The translations under genes and the position numbers were made by a program. The notes beneath the pieces were generated by a model. It was given only the letters and a program-made list of their open reading frames with translations, did no database searches and had not been told where the DNA came from. A stretch of DNA of 64,000 bases, taken from the NCBI RefSeq assembly GCF_017498545.1, contig NZ_CP071793.1:7372256-7436255 (forward strand). Reading direction: 5' to 3'. The DNA comes from Sulfidibacter corallicola. Lineage in GTDB: Bacteria; Acidobacteriota; Holophagae; Acanthopleuribacterales; Acanthopleuribacteraceae. Numbering within the stretch: position 1 is the stretch's first letter; each line of letters begins with the position of its first letter. Positions 17,936 to 27,320 of the stretch are shown here, one piece after another.

Positions 17936-20900
17936 CTAGGGCGATTCGGTGCGCAGGATGTCCAGCAGACTCAGGGCCGGCCACTGGGAGACGCGCGGCA
18001 TAATCTCGCACGCGAAGCCGATCCCGTTTCCGTTCCCATCCCATTGGCCGGGATTGAAGACCGTGGGGCAGTTGTCCAGCGCATCGGCCCACTCGTCGCC
18101 GTCGCTGTCGACGCCGTCGTTGCAGGCGTCGCCGACGCCGTCGCCGTCAATGTCGGACTGGCCGGGATTGAAGACCGCGGGGCAGTTGTCGATGCCGTCG
18201 GCATAGTCGTCTCCGTCCGCATCGACCGCGTCGTTACAGACGTCGCCGATGCCGTCCCGATCCAGATCGGTCTGGCTGGGGTTGTGCGTGTTGGGGCAAT
18301 TGTCGACGGCATCGGCGTAGTCGTCGCCGTCACTGTCGATGGCATCGTTGCAGGCATCACCCACGCCGTCGCCGTCCAGATCGGTCTGGCTGGGGTTGAA
18401 GGTGTTGGGGCAGTTGTCGACCCCATCTGCATGGTCGTCGCCGTCACTGTCGATGGCGTCGTTACAGGCATCGCCCACGCCGTCGGCGTCCACGTCGGAC
18501 TGGCTGGGGTTGAAGGTGTTGGGGCAGTTGTCGATGGCATCGGCGTATTCGTCGCCGTCACTGTCGGCAGCGTCGTTACAGGCGTCACCCACGCCGTCGA
18601 GATCTCGGTCGGACTGACTCGGGTTGGCGATATTGGGGCAATTGTCCACCGCATCGGCATAGCCGTCACCGTCGCTGTCGATGGCGCCGTTACAGGCGTC
18701 GCCGGTTCCATCGCGGTCCAGGTCCGATTGGCCGGGATTGAAGGTGTTGGGGCAATTGTCGAGGGCATCGGCCCAGTCGTCGCCGTCGCTGTCGATGGCG
18801 TCGTTACAGGCGTCGCCCATGCCGTCCCCGTCCACGTCGGACTGGCCGGGATTGTGGGTGTTGGGGCAGTTGTCCACGGCGTCGGCATGTTCGTCGCCGT
18901 CGCTGTCGAGGGCGTCGTTGCAGGCGTCGCCGACACCGTCCCCGTCCACGTCGGACTGGCCTGGATTGGCCGTGTTGGGGCAGTTGTCCACGGCATCGGC
19001 CCAGTCGTCGCCGTCGGCGTCGAGGGCGTCGTTACAGGCGTCACCCACGCCGTCGAAGTCTACGTCGGACTGGCCGGCGTTGTGTGTGTTGGGGCAGTTG
19101 TCGAGGGCATCGGCCCAGTCGTCGCCGTCGCTGTCGAGGGCGTCATTACAGGCGTCACCGACACTGTCGCCGTCCACGTCGGCTTGGCCGGGGTTGTGGG
19201 TGTTGGGGCAGTTGTCGAGGGCATCGGCCCAATCGTCGCCGTCGCTGTCGACCGCATCGTTACAGGCATCGCCGGTACCGTCGCCATCCAAATCGTTCTG
19301 CGCCGGGTTGAAGGTATTGGGGCAGTTGTCGATGGCGTCGGACCAGTCGTCGCCATCCGCGTCGATGGCGTCGTTACAGGCATCGCCGACGCCGTCGCCG
19401 TCAATGTCGGACTGCCCGGGGTTGAAGAGGCCGGGGCAGTTGTCGCAGGTGTCGATGGCCAAATCGTTGTCGTCGTCGGCGGTCGAGATCAGGATCGCGT
19501 TGGAGGTGAACGGGCTGTTGGTGCCGCACGGGGTGGTGACGATCAGGGTCACCAGGTCGCCTTCCTGGAGTGTCTGGGGGTTGAAGGTCGTCTCGGTCGC
19601 GCCTTCGAAGTCCGCACCGTTGACCTGCCACTGGTAGGTGGTCAAAAGGCCCACGTTATCGAGATCCGACTCGAAGCGAAACTCCGTGGTACAGGTTTCC
19701 GCATCGAGGGCGATCGTGGCGTCGAGGGCGCCGCTGGGATCCACGCGAACGGTTTGCACCGGAGCGGTGCGCGGCTGGCATTGGCCGCTCGTCAGGATGA
19801 CCGTGATTTCGTCGCCGTCGGCCAGGGTCGAGGTCATGAACGTATCGCTGTCGGTGCCCACGTCCATACCGTTGACCTGCCATTGGTAGGTCGGGCTGGT
19901 GACGGGCGCCTCGGGAATGGCGGTGAAGGTGGTGTTGGCGCCCGCACAGATCGTGAACGAGTTGGTGAAAACCGCCACGTCGACCGGCACGTCGTCGGCC
20001 AGGGTGAAGGCCAGGGTGTTGGAGGTGCCGGGCGAACCGGGATTGCAGCCGTTGGTGATCACCGCGTGAATCTGCATGCCGTCGATCGGATCGAGGATCA
20101 CCAAGGGATTCTGATCCTCCGCATCGAATTGTTCGATGCCGTTGCGGAACCACTGCAGTCTGGGCGTGGATCCCTCGTTGGTGAACGTGGCCTCGACGCT
20201 GACCGTATCGCCGTCACAGAAGGTGGTCTGGAGGGTATCGAGGGTCGCGGTCGGAACTTGGCCGAGGGGATCGACGGTCAGTTCGGTGATGGTGAAGCGT
20301 TCGGTGCAGGTGGGGCCGTCGGTAATCTCGAGGGCGTAGGTTCCGCCCTCGGCCAGGGTGATGCCGTTGATCTGCAGCGTGGCCGAGGTCGCACCGGGGA
20401 TCGCCACGTCGTCGCGGAACCACTGAAAGGTGGGTACCGGTGTGTTCGCAAACACCTCGGGCGTGATCGTCAGGTTGTCGCCTTCACAGATCGAGGTGGG
20501 CGCGTCGGGGGCGGCGATGGTGGCGCACGTGAACTCGTAACTCTGAAGAAATGCGGAACTTCCCCGGATTCCGGGGCCCGCCGACCAGGCAATCAGGAAG
20601 GAGTCGTTATCCAGGAGCGTCACGTCCACGGTACGCGCAATGTCATCCGTGGCCGGAGAGAGCCAGGGCCCACGCGGATCGCCGTTGTCGGCGAAATGGC
20701 GGATCTGGATATCGGACCCTCCCGCCTCGCCTACCAACAACAATTCGCCGTTCTCGCGCATGACGGCACGAAACTGCCTGAAGGAGAACTCGCCGTCGAG
20801 ATAGGTGATATCCGAGCCGATTTGTGTGCCTTCCGTGTCCAGGCGCATGCCCCGGATGCGGTTGTGATCATCCTGCCACAGCAATACCGTTTGACCGTCC

Positions 20901-21760
20901 TCGTTTGCGTAGGCTTGGAGTTCTTGTTCCCAAAAGTCATTGCCAACGTTGCCGAGGTTTTCGCCCAGGTCGCGGGTGTGGAAATGGTCGAACTCTCGGG
21001 TGTCGCGGTTATAGATCCCCCAATAGAGGATCCTGTTTCCTTCGTTGAGTTCGAACCAGGCCAGTAACAGGTTGCCGTCGGTCCGCCAGGCCATCGTGGG
21101 GTGGAGTTCCTGATCGTAGTCAGGTTCATCATTGTGACTCACGGGTCGGACCAGTTTGAACACGTGGCTCTCGGGCGTTGCGTTGGGATTGCGAAACACG
21201 TCGAGAAACAGCAGCCACTCGTTGAGTTCCGATTCGTTGATTTCCGTGTCCTCACCGATGTCTTCACCCGTGAAGAAGGCGGCGAAGTGCGACCGTTCGA
21301 AATTGGGTTTCATTTCGAAGGCTTGATGCCATTTGTGGCGTTCCAACAGTCGGTGGTTCGCATGGAACTCATCCGTCAATCCGGTGCCGTCGATGGCCAC
21401 GTGACGGAAAAAAATCGTGCCCTCGCCCGCCAGGCCGCCGCCCATATCCGAGCCGATCACGAAACGGTCGTCCCAGAACAGGACGCGGGTGGTATGGCTT
21501 TCCATCGTCATGGAACTGATTCGCGATACCTGTTGGAGGTTCGGGTCGAAGAACACCGCGGCAAGATCGCGGTTGGGTGACGGATCGGCAAACAAGGCGA
21601 TGGTATTGCCTTCCCCGTCGCTCGCGACCTGAATTTCGCGATCGACCAACTGCAAGGGGTGGAAAATCGGAATCTCCACGGGGCCATCGAGTGGTCGCTG
21701 TGCCCACAACGAGCCCACCAAAAACCAGATCATGGATGTAGAAACGACGACCCGCCACAT
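17936..21760 (-). CDS. Secreted Ig-like protein with thirteen thrombospondin type 3 repeats
   Basis: A 1274-aa protein with a signal peptide ending at LWAQ. Residues about 20-410 are a beta-rich domain of unknown type, possibly a propeller (repeated LLAWFELNEGNRILYWG and LLVGEAGGSDIQIRHF-like strands). About 415-800 are Ig-like/PKD-type repeats with CEGD, CDGD and CAGAN motifs and TYQW or FQWF strands. From about 805 to the end are thirteen 38-residue calcium-binding thrombospondin type 3 repeats with the pattern DSDGDDWADALDNCPNT..NPGQ.D.DGDGVGDACNDA. The two Cys per repeat and the Asp-rich loops imply a calcium-stabilised extracellular stalk. There is no sorting tail or anchor, so it is probably released or surface-attached. 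The 1065-aa frame on the opposite strand is a shadow. Confidence 0.92.
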   Translation of the reverse strand: MWRVVVSTSMIWFLVGSLWAQRPLDGPVEIPIFHPLQLVDREIQVASDGEGNTIALFADPSPNRDLAAVFFDPNLQQVSRISSMTMESHTTRVLFWDDRFVIGSDMGGGLAGEGTIFFRHVAIDGTGLTDEFHANHRLLERHKWHQAFEMKPNFERSHFAAFFTGEDIGEDTEINESELNEWLLFLDVFRNPNATPESHVFKLVRPVSHNDEPDYDQELHPTMAWRTDGNLLLAWFELNEGNRILYWGIYNRDTREFDHFHTRDLGENLGNVGNDFWEQELQAYANEDGQTVLLWQDDHNRIRGMRLDTEGTQIGSDITYLDGEFSFRQFRAVMRENGELLLVGEAGGSDIQIRHFADNGDPRGPWLSPATDDIARTVDVTLLDNDSFLIAWSAGPGIRGSSAFLQSYEFTCATIAAPDAPTSICEGDNLTITPEVFANTPVPTFQWFRDDVAIPGATSATLQINGITLAEGGTYALEITDGPTCTERFTITELTVDPLGQVPTATLDTLQTTFCDGDTVSVEATFTNEGSTPRLQWFRNGIEQFDAEDQNPLVILDPIDGMQIHAVITNGCNPGSPGTSNTLAFTLADDVPVDVAVFTNSFTICAGANTTFTAIPEAPVTSPTYQWQVNGMDVGTDSDTFMTSTLADGDEITVILTSGQCQPRTAPVQTVRVDPSGALDATIALDAETCTTEFRFESDLDNVGLLTTYQWQVNGADFEGATETTFNPQTLQEGDLVTLIVTTPCGTNSPFTSNAILISTADDDNDLAIDTCDNCPGLFNPGQSDIDGDGVGDACNDAIDADGDDWSDAIDNCPNTFNPAQNDLDGDGTGDACNDAVDSDGDDWADALDNCPNTHNPGQADVDGDSVGDACNDALDSDGDDWADALDNCPNTHNAGQSDVDFDGVGDACNDALDADGDDWADAVDNCPNTANPGQSDVDGDGVGDACNDALDSDGDEHADAVDNCPNTHNPGQSDVDGDGMGDACNDAIDSDGDDWADALDNCPNTFNPGQSDLDRDGTGDACNGAIDSDGDGYADAVDNCPNIANPSQSDRDLDGVGDACNDAADSDGDEYADAIDNCPNTFNPSQSDVDADGVGDACNDAIDSDGDDHADGVDNCPNTFNPSQTDLDGDGVGDACNDAIDSDGDDYADAVDNCPNTHNPSQTDLDRDGIGDVCNDAVDADGDDYADGIDNCPAVFNPGQSDIDGDGVGDACNDGVDSDGDEWADALDNCPTVFNPGQWDGNGNGIGFACEIMPRVSQWPALSLLDILRTESP
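18015..19450 (-). repeat. 114-bp tandem repeats encoding the thrombospondin type 3 stalk
   Basis: About thirteen 114-bp (38-codon) units. Substitutions between units are largely synonymous or hit the same few positions (THN, TFN, TAN; SDVDG, SDLDG), so the array is homogeneous. Unit-number variation between strains would be expected. Confidence 0.85.
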
Positions 21761-22308
21761 ACTGCCCCCATGTTTTCGATTCTTTTGTTTTTATGAACTA
21801 TACCAAAGCGTAAAGCCATGCACCATTAATAATTCCAATAAAGTACGACGAATTTCATGAGAAATTTCAACGGCTGTTTTTAGTATGTCTCCGCTGAACC
21901 GCATCCGATTTTTTCCAGTGGCGCAGGATGGGGTCGGTTTTGGGTCCAGGGTGTTGGGCAAGCGGGTGTCTTCGGAGGGTGATGGGTCTTGCCGTCGACA
22001 AAAAACCAGGAAGCCCGGAACTTCGGAAAGGAGGAGAGGACGGAGGAAAAGAGCGAGTTGACGGTGCCTTTTTTTCGGGCTTCGGCGCGGCCTGGATGCC
22101 TGTTGCATGGATGGGGGGAAGAACCCCGAACCTACCGCCGGAATCCGCTTCCGGCCAACCGCCCGGGCGCACTCCGAGCGGCGCTTTTCGTTCCCGACCG
22201 GTGGCGAACCGGGGTATAATCGCGGCACTTCCCATTAAGAAAAAAACAGTTAGCCACACCCATCGGTCGCGGTTCGCACCTGGCGTGGCTGATCCGAGGC
22301 GGTGTTCC
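21761..22308. other. Divergent intergenic region
   Basis: About 550 bp between two divergent genes. No gene is supported. An in-frame extension of the downstream gene to 21928 exists, but it has no ribosome site and has low-complexity composition. An A+T-rich patch at 21775-21880 may hold the promoter of the stalk protein gene on the minus strand. Confidence 0.45.
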
Positions 22309-24168
22309 ATGAGCTCGGTGCAATCTCGTGAGGGAACGACCCTCCTGCAAAAGGGCGCGGCCTTCCTGGCCGATCGCGATCTTTCCGCAGCGGTCGAGGC
22401 ATACGAAAAGGCGCGGGACCTGTGCGCCGACGAGACCGAGTGCCACTTGGGCCTCGGCCGCGCCCTTTCCGGGTTGGGTCGCTTCAAGGAAGCCTTCCAG
22501 TCGCTCTCCCAGGCGGCCCAGATGGCCCCCGAAGACCCGCGTACCCATTACTATCTGGCCAGCCACCTGCTGAACTCCGGCCAGCCCGAAATGGCGCTGC
22601 CCATGTTCCGACGCCTCGAGGAGCGGCATCCCGGCTACCGCGATGTGGCCGAACGTTTTCGCCACTGTCTGGTCCGCGTGCGTTTCTTGCCGCCGATCGA
22701 CCTGGAACCCGACTTGATCGCCCTGCTCGAAAGTGGAGATTTCACCGATATCGCGGCCGCCCCTGTCGTGGCGATGGTGCTCGTGAAGAAATACCGTGTC
22801 GGCAGGCACACCGCGTCCGATGCCGAATGGTGTGCCGCGTTCGAAACCGATCGCCTGCTGGCACTCCTTCTCACCCGTTGTTTCAACGTGAACGTTGCCT
22901 TGGAACGTATCCTTCTCCGCATCAGGCGGTTCCTCTTTTTCGGGAATCTACCCGATTGGTCGTCTCCCGCCCGCCGCGCCTTCTGCGTGCGTCTGGCCAT
23001 CGCCCACTTCAACAGCGATTACGCCGGCCCTTGGGACGCGGCCGAGCGCGAACTGCTCGAAAAACGATTGTGCGCACTGGAGGGAACGGACGACGGGGAC
23101 TCCCAATCGGGGCTGGACCTGGCGCGCACCCTGGTCGGTATCGCCATGTACCGGCAGCCCCCGCGCGAGGCGATGGTCCGGCTCGCCGCTGCCAATCTCG
23201 ACGATCCCCACGTTCGCTCGTTTTTGACGTACCTCCATTTCGATCTCGTGGCACTCGAAGGGGAAACGGTGGCAAGGTTGGGTGACGTCCGGGACCCGAT
23301 CTCGCGACGAGTTCAGACCCAATACGAGCGATTTCCCTTTCCACGCTGGCGCGACATCCATACCTCGCGCCGGATCGGGTTCGCCGAATCCATGCGGCGG
23401 CGGTTTCCACATACACGGGACCTGGCGTTTCCCGATCGGCCCGATATCCTGGTGGCCGGCTGCGGTTCGGGGCGTCATCCGATCGAACTGGCCGAAAAGT
23501 TCCACTACCGCTCGATGGTGGGCCTGGATCTCAGCAAGGCCAGCCTGGCCTATGCCCAGCAGCGGGCTCGGGAACGGGGCTGCGAACGCCTCGAATTCCT
23601 TCACGCCGACATTCTCAACCTGCGCGGATGGGAGCGCCGGTTCGACGTGATCGAAGCGGTGGGCGTCGTGCATCACGCCCAGGACCCTCTCGAGGCCTGG
23701 GGCATTCTTCGCTCCCTGTTGCGACCGGGTGGCTGGATGAAGATCGCCGTGTACAGCCGCATGGCTCGGCGCGACATCACCCGGGTGCGCGATTGGATCC
23801 ACGAGCAGGGATACGCCGCAACCGAGGATGGGATGCTCGCCTTTCGCGCCGATTACCTGGCCGGTAAGGTGCCATCGTCGTTCTCGTTTCTCGAGGAAAT
23901 CACCGATTTCTACAACCTGAACCACCTGCGCGACCTACTGTTTCACGAGTACGAACACCTCTTCGACCTGGATCGCATCGAGCAGGGCCTGCACACGCTG
24001 GATTTGACCTTCACGGGGTTTTTATTCAAGAGGTTGGACATCCTGCTTCGCTATCGTCGCCGTTTTCCCGAGGACATCACGGCCTCGAATTTGAACCATT
24101 GGCGTAGGTTCGAGTCTGAATTTCCCGACTCCTTCTTGGAAATGTACTGCTTCTGGTGCCGGGGCTGA
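22309..24168 (+). CDS. TPR-domain SAM-dependent methyltransferase
   Basis: A 619-aa cytoplasmic protein. The N-terminal ~110 residues contain two or three TPRs (LQKGAAFLADRDLSAAVEAY, CHLGLGRALSGLGRFKEAF, THYYLASHLLNSGQPEMAL). A helical middle region follows, then YERFPFPRWRDI (about 345), a motif often preceding the catalytic domain in this family. A class I methyltransferase fold then carries motif I ILVAGCGSGRHPIELA, VGLDLSKASLAYA, and FDVIEAVGVVHHAQDP. This is the architecture of TPR-methyltransferases predicted to act on proteins or small molecules; no substrate is known. The ATG at 22309 is the first Met next to the TPRs, and GAGG lies nine to ten bases upstream. It lies just before the lasso cluster but has its own strand context, so a tailoring role there is only a possibility. 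Confidence 0.85.
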   Translation: MSSVQSREGTTLLQKGAAFLADRDLSAAVEAYEKARDLCADETECHLGLGRALSGLGRFKEAFQSLSQAAQMAPEDPRTHYYLASHLLNSGQPEMALPMFRRLEERHPGYRDVAERFRHCLVRVRFLPPIDLEPDLIALLESGDFTDIAAAPVVAMVLVKKYRVGRHTASDAEWCAAFETDRLLALLLTRCFNVNVALERILLRIRRFLFFGNLPDWSSPARRAFCVRLAIAHFNSDYAGPWDAAERELLEKRLCALEGTDDGDSQSGLDLARTLVGIAMYRQPPREAMVRLAAANLDDPHVRSFLTYLHFDLVALEGETVARLGDVRDPISRRVQTQYERFPFPRWRDIHTSRRIGFAESMRRRFPHTRDLAFPDRPDILVAGCGSGRHPIELAEKFHYRSMVGLDLSKASLAYAQQRARERGCERLEFLHADILNLRGWERRFDVIEAVGVVHHAQDPLEAWGILRSLLRPGGWMKIAVYSRMARRDITRVRDWIHEQGYAATEDGMLAFRADYLAGKVPSSFSFLEEITDFYNLNHLRDLLFHEYEHLFDLDRIEQGLHTLDLTFTGFLFKRLDILLRYRRRFPEDITASNLNHWRRFESEFPDSFLEMYCFWCRG

Positions 24169-24245
24169 ACCCGTGTGAGAGGCGACTTCTTATGTAGTTG
24201 ATCGAAAAAAACGAATTTTCGGTTATTTGTTATTTGTCTCTTTCG

Positions 24246-24275
24246 TTGACTATGTGATCTGTTTTCATTTAAGAT
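24246..24275 (+). promoter_or_regulatory. Candidate promoter of the lasso precursor gene
   Basis: TTGACT (24246-24251) and TAAGAT (24270-24275) are separated by 18 bp inside an AT-rich stretch (24190-24310), 120 bp before the precursor start. The -35 matches consensus at five positions and the -10 at four. Confidence 0.35.
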
Positions 24276-24397
24276 GAAATATCCCTGATACATTTTAAAT
24301 TTTCCTGGTTGGAGAATCCCAAAAGGGCATGAGCCCCATGCCTTTTCAATCGGCTCGAACTGTCTTCAATGTCCTAATGGTGATTGGGAGTCATGAT

Positions 24398-24556
24398 ATG
24401 AAGGAAAAAACCGAAGTGAACACCCGGCAGTTGGGTGAGGAACCGCCCAAACCGCCCAAAAAACCCTGGTCGACGCCTGTTCTCCAGAAAGAGCCGACCA
24501 GGCATACGGGAACGAACATCAACGGCATGGGCAACGACGGCACCTTCTTCTCCTGA
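24398..24556 (+). CDS. Lasso-peptide-type RiPP precursor (52 aa)
   Basis: The start is ATG 24398, behind TGGGAG by seven bases. The leader has the lasso signature: Trp24, Pro27, Leu29 and Thr37 reproduce the spacing Tyr-x2-Pro-x-Leu-x7-Thr of paeninodin-type leaders, with Thr at -2. Cutting after Gly38 gives the core TNINGMGNDGTFFS. Asp47 is then residue 9, the usual acceptor for a nine-membered macrolactam ring, leaving a five-residue tail GTFFS. Cutting one residue earlier would put Asp at 10, outside known ring sizes. The core ends in Ser, the residue phosphorylated by the HPr-like kinase in paeninodin. The gene is convergent with the cyclase gene, only 42 bp away, and separate from its processing genes. 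Thr as first core residue is unusual, so the cut site is inferred. Confidence 0.78.
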   Translation: MKEKTEVNTRQLGEEPPKPPKKPWSTPVLQKEPTRHTGTNINGMGNDGTFFS

Positions 24557-24598
24557 GAGGAGAGCCGAAACCCAAGGACCACCGTGCCCGCATTGGAT

Positions 24599-26521
24599 TC
24601 AGGCGCGATCCAGTCGCGTCACCCAATCGCAAAAGGCGGCCGCTTCCAAGCTGCGAAGCATGGCGACCTGTGTGCGGACGGTCGGGGTGTGTGCCAGTTG
24701 CGCCAGCGCTTCGCCCAGCCGCGCCATGTCGAAGCGCCGGCAGATTTCCGGATCGCGCGTCAGGCGGTCATGGAGATTTCGTAGCCGATCGCGCCAGGCG
24801 AGCATGTGCTCGCCACAATCGGCCGCCTGGTGCCCGCGCGTCGTGCGTTCCGTAATGGCGGGCGGCAGGTAATCGCCCAGGTGGTCGCGCACCAGGCGGC
24901 GGTCGCGCCCGGCGCGCACGTGTTGATCCAGCGGCAGCGACATGCCGAATTCGAGCAACCGCACATCGGCGCTGGGATCGGCGAACTCGAGTCCGTGAGA
25001 ACCGGCGAGGGGCGTCCAGTAGTCGCCCAGCAGGCTCAAATACCATCGCAATCCGCGACAATGATGATCGTAGGAGAAAGGCGGTGATGCGTGACCGGGA
25101 ACCCCGTACTTTTGGAGAAATCGATCGGCCAGGCCCATCGTTGCGGCATAGGTCGGGTTGATGAAGGAGAAATCGGTTCCGAACGGAGGGCGCGAGCCGG
25201 GTAGCCAAGCGCGCAGGGCATGAGCGGCCCGGAGCTGCAACAGGCTGCGGACAAGGCCTTTCACGAGCTGGAGGTGGGAGCTGCCGGTGAACCGTGCGCG
25301 TCCGCGGAATTCCCTGGCCAACGTAATCCATCGGCCCGTGATGGCCAGGTGCCCGTGAAAGCCGAATACCTCCAGGGACAACGAGCCGTTGCCGAGCTGG
25401 CCCACCAGGACGGTGTCGCATCCGTCTCGGCGGCAAGCGTCGAGCAATGTGTCGATCCACCACTCGTTGTGGGGACTGATCGCGGGCCAGCCACGCGTCG
25501 CGAATCGAGACTCGGGCCGATCGAAGGGGACCACGGCCTCGGACGACGCGAAATGGGTCCGTAGATTGGGCCATCGCGCGGCCAGCGCTTCCACATAGCG
25601 GCGCTCGTCGGCATCGCGCCCGTCTCCGCAGCGCTGCGGAAACCCGGCTCGGGGCACCGCACAATAGCTGTGAAGCGCTTCGCCGCGCGATTGGCATCGA
25701 TGCGCCGCCACCGCCGCGATGGCCGATGAATCCAGCCCGCCGCTGAGCAGGATGCCGGGCCGTCTTCCGCGAATGCGGCAGTTCACCGCCTCGGCGAAGA
25801 TCTCGCGGAAGGCCTCGCCGTAGGCCTCGTCGGAAGCCAGCTCCAGCCTGGGTTGCGGGTTGAGCTGCCAGTAGGCGGCTGTGTGCACGCGCCGGTCGGC
25901 GACGTGCATCAGGTGGCCGGGCGGGAGGCGGGCGATGTCGCGGAACATGCTTGCCTGGGGGGCGGGCGGCATCAGGACCGCGATGTCGGCCATCGAGGTT
26001 TCGTCGAGGCGGGCCCTGATGCCCGGCAACGCCAGCAGCGCCATCGGACTGGAGGCGAAGGCGAAGCGGGTGGCGTCGACGTGGTAATAAAAGGTGGCGA
26101 TGCCGGTATGGTCGCGGGCGCAAAACAGCGAACGGGTGTGGGGATCGAACACCACGAGGGCGAACCGGCCCAGCAGGTGTTCCGGGCAGCCCTGGCCCCA
26201 CTCGAGATACGCTTTGGCGATCAGGGCCGGGTCGTCGTGTAATTCCAGTTCGGCAGCCGCCAGGCCCAGTTTGGCGCCCAATTGGGTGCGGTTATGTAAC
26301 CTGGCCGTGGCGATCAGGATCGCGCCCGACCGGCGATCTTCGACGACATGTCCGGTTTCGGATCGCTTCCGGGCCGTCCAGAACCCGCCGCCGAGGGCGA
26401 GCGAATCACGGGTCCAGGTCCATGGATGCTGGTGCGCGGGCGACGCGTCAACCATGGCGCGTAGGTGGTCGGCGGAAGCGGGTCGGTTGTCGAAGTGGAA
26501 AAAGCCGGCGAAAGCGTCCAT
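24599..26521 (-). CDS. Asparagine-synthetase-like lasso cyclase
   Basis: A 640-aa protein. The N-terminal glutaminase-like domain (1-210) lacks the Cys2 nucleophile (it starts MDAFAGFF), as in lasso cyclases, which do not use glutamine. The synthetase domain has the ATP pyrophosphatase loop LLSGGLDSSAIAA at about residues 258-270. The enzyme would adenylate the acidic side chain of the precursor (Asp47) and close the isopeptide ring. The ATG at 26521 is chosen because GAGG precedes it and the domain starts immediately; an upstream in-frame extension of 67 codons has no ribosome site. It faces the precursor gene and is separated by about 790 bp from the PqqD-like and kinase genes on the same strand. 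General asparagine synthetase is the alternative, unlikely given the context. Confidence 0.87.
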   Translation of the reverse strand: MDAFAGFFHFDNRPASADHLRAMVDASPAHQHPWTWTRDSLALGGGFWTARKRSETGHVVEDRRSGAILIATARLHNRTQLGAKLGLAAAELELHDDPALIAKAYLEWGQGCPEHLLGRFALVVFDPHTRSLFCARDHTGIATFYYHVDATRFAFASSPMALLALPGIRARLDETSMADIAVLMPPAPQASMFRDIARLPPGHLMHVADRRVHTAAYWQLNPQPRLELASDEAYGEAFREIFAEAVNCRIRGRRPGILLSGGLDSSAIAAVAAHRCQSRGEALHSYCAVPRAGFPQRCGDGRDADERRYVEALAARWPNLRTHFASSEAVVPFDRPESRFATRGWPAISPHNEWWIDTLLDACRRDGCDTVLVGQLGNGSLSLEVFGFHGHLAITGRWITLAREFRGRARFTGSSHLQLVKGLVRSLLQLRAAHALRAWLPGSRPPFGTDFSFINPTYAATMGLADRFLQKYGVPGHASPPFSYDHHCRGLRWYLSLLGDYWTPLAGSHGLEFADPSADVRLLEFGMSLPLDQHVRAGRDRRLVRDHLGDYLPPAITERTTRGHQAADCGEHMLAWRDRLRNLHDRLTRDPEICRRFDMARLGEALAQLAHTPTVRTQVAMLRSLEAAAFCDWVTRLDRA

Positions 26522-27312
26522 GGCATCCTCGGTGGTCGGAGGGGTTTGTTCGAGTGGGCTTGGCTTTGGATTCGTTGGTTTTTTTTCACCACTGAGTTCC
26601 CGGAGGTCGCAGAGAGTGAACGGGTTTCTCCATAGGGGCACGTTGTTGAATGCGGAGGAGGGAGGCGTTGCAGTGGTTGGAATCAGTGAGGGAGACACGG
26701 GATTTGATAAAGGTGTAAACACAAAAAATCAAACAATTTAAAGCAAGCATGATTTGCATGGTTTTCTTCCAAGAGTTACCCCTATTTGGTTCGAAGAAGT
26801 CTGTCCACGAATGACACGGATTGACACGAATTTGGAAACCACCTTTGGATTCCACACACCGGATCTCTCCAAAGACCGGCAATCCTTCCATTGCGAATTG
26901 TTGAACCTAAATCCATTAATTTAAATTTTTTATGTAAAAGACTTTCCTTTTGTGATCAGGTTGGGAGGTCCCAATACCGCATCAAAGGCAATCGAGAAGG
27001 AAAACCGGGATGGCCCATCGAGCACCCCCGCCGTTTATCCTCCACGTGAACGTCCAAGAACCCACCGGAGTCAATCTTCCCAGAAAATGGCAAACAGAGT
27101 TTCCTATTGGACGTAGCGTTCGCCTCCGGGACCTCCGGGAACTCTGTGGTAAAAAAAGACTTACACATAAACACCCTGAATCTACTTAGAACCCCCCTCC
27201 CAAGAAACGACTTGAGTCATTCTGCTCAGAACCTGGCAGACAGGGTATCCTCCGGCGCGTAGCGTTCGCCTCCGGGATCTCCGGGAACTCTGTGGTAAAA
27301 AAAGACTTACAG
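26522..27312. other. Interrupted middle of the lasso cluster: repeats, no gene
   Basis: About 790 bp between the cyclase and the PqqD-like gene, where a leader peptidase gene would be expected. No frame shows Cys-His-Asp peptidase motifs. The stretch holds short low-complexity repeats: a CACGAAT/GACACGGATTG-type element near 26805-26832, an inverted CTCCGGGAACTC-type box near 26580-26615, and a duplicated ~60-bp core at 27112 and 27258. These look like dispersed elements that invaded the operon. Confidence 0.5.
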
Positions 27313-27320
27313 TTAAACAT
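27069..27320. repeat. Direct duplication of a ~110-bp element, 146 bp apart
   Basis: GTAGCGTTCGCCTCCGGG, CTCCGGGAACTCTGTGG and TAAAAAAAGACTTACA occur at 27112-27170 and again at 27258-27316. The flanking parts (GAGTCA..CT, TGGCA.ACAG.GT.TCCT) are also similar. A related box, inverted, is near 26585, and a weaker one (CTCCGTGACCTCCGTGGTAA) is near 58833. Confidence 0.75.

Noticed and set aside
17870..21067. 1065-aa plus-strand frame full of VAVDGVVTGVAHAV repeats
   Set aside because: It is the complement of the thrombospondin type 3 and Ig-like gene on the minus strand. The repeats reflect the 114-bp units of that gene.
24599..26521. Housekeeping asparagine synthetase
   Set aside because: It lacks the Cys2 nucleophile and sits in a lasso cluster with precursor, PqqD and kinase.
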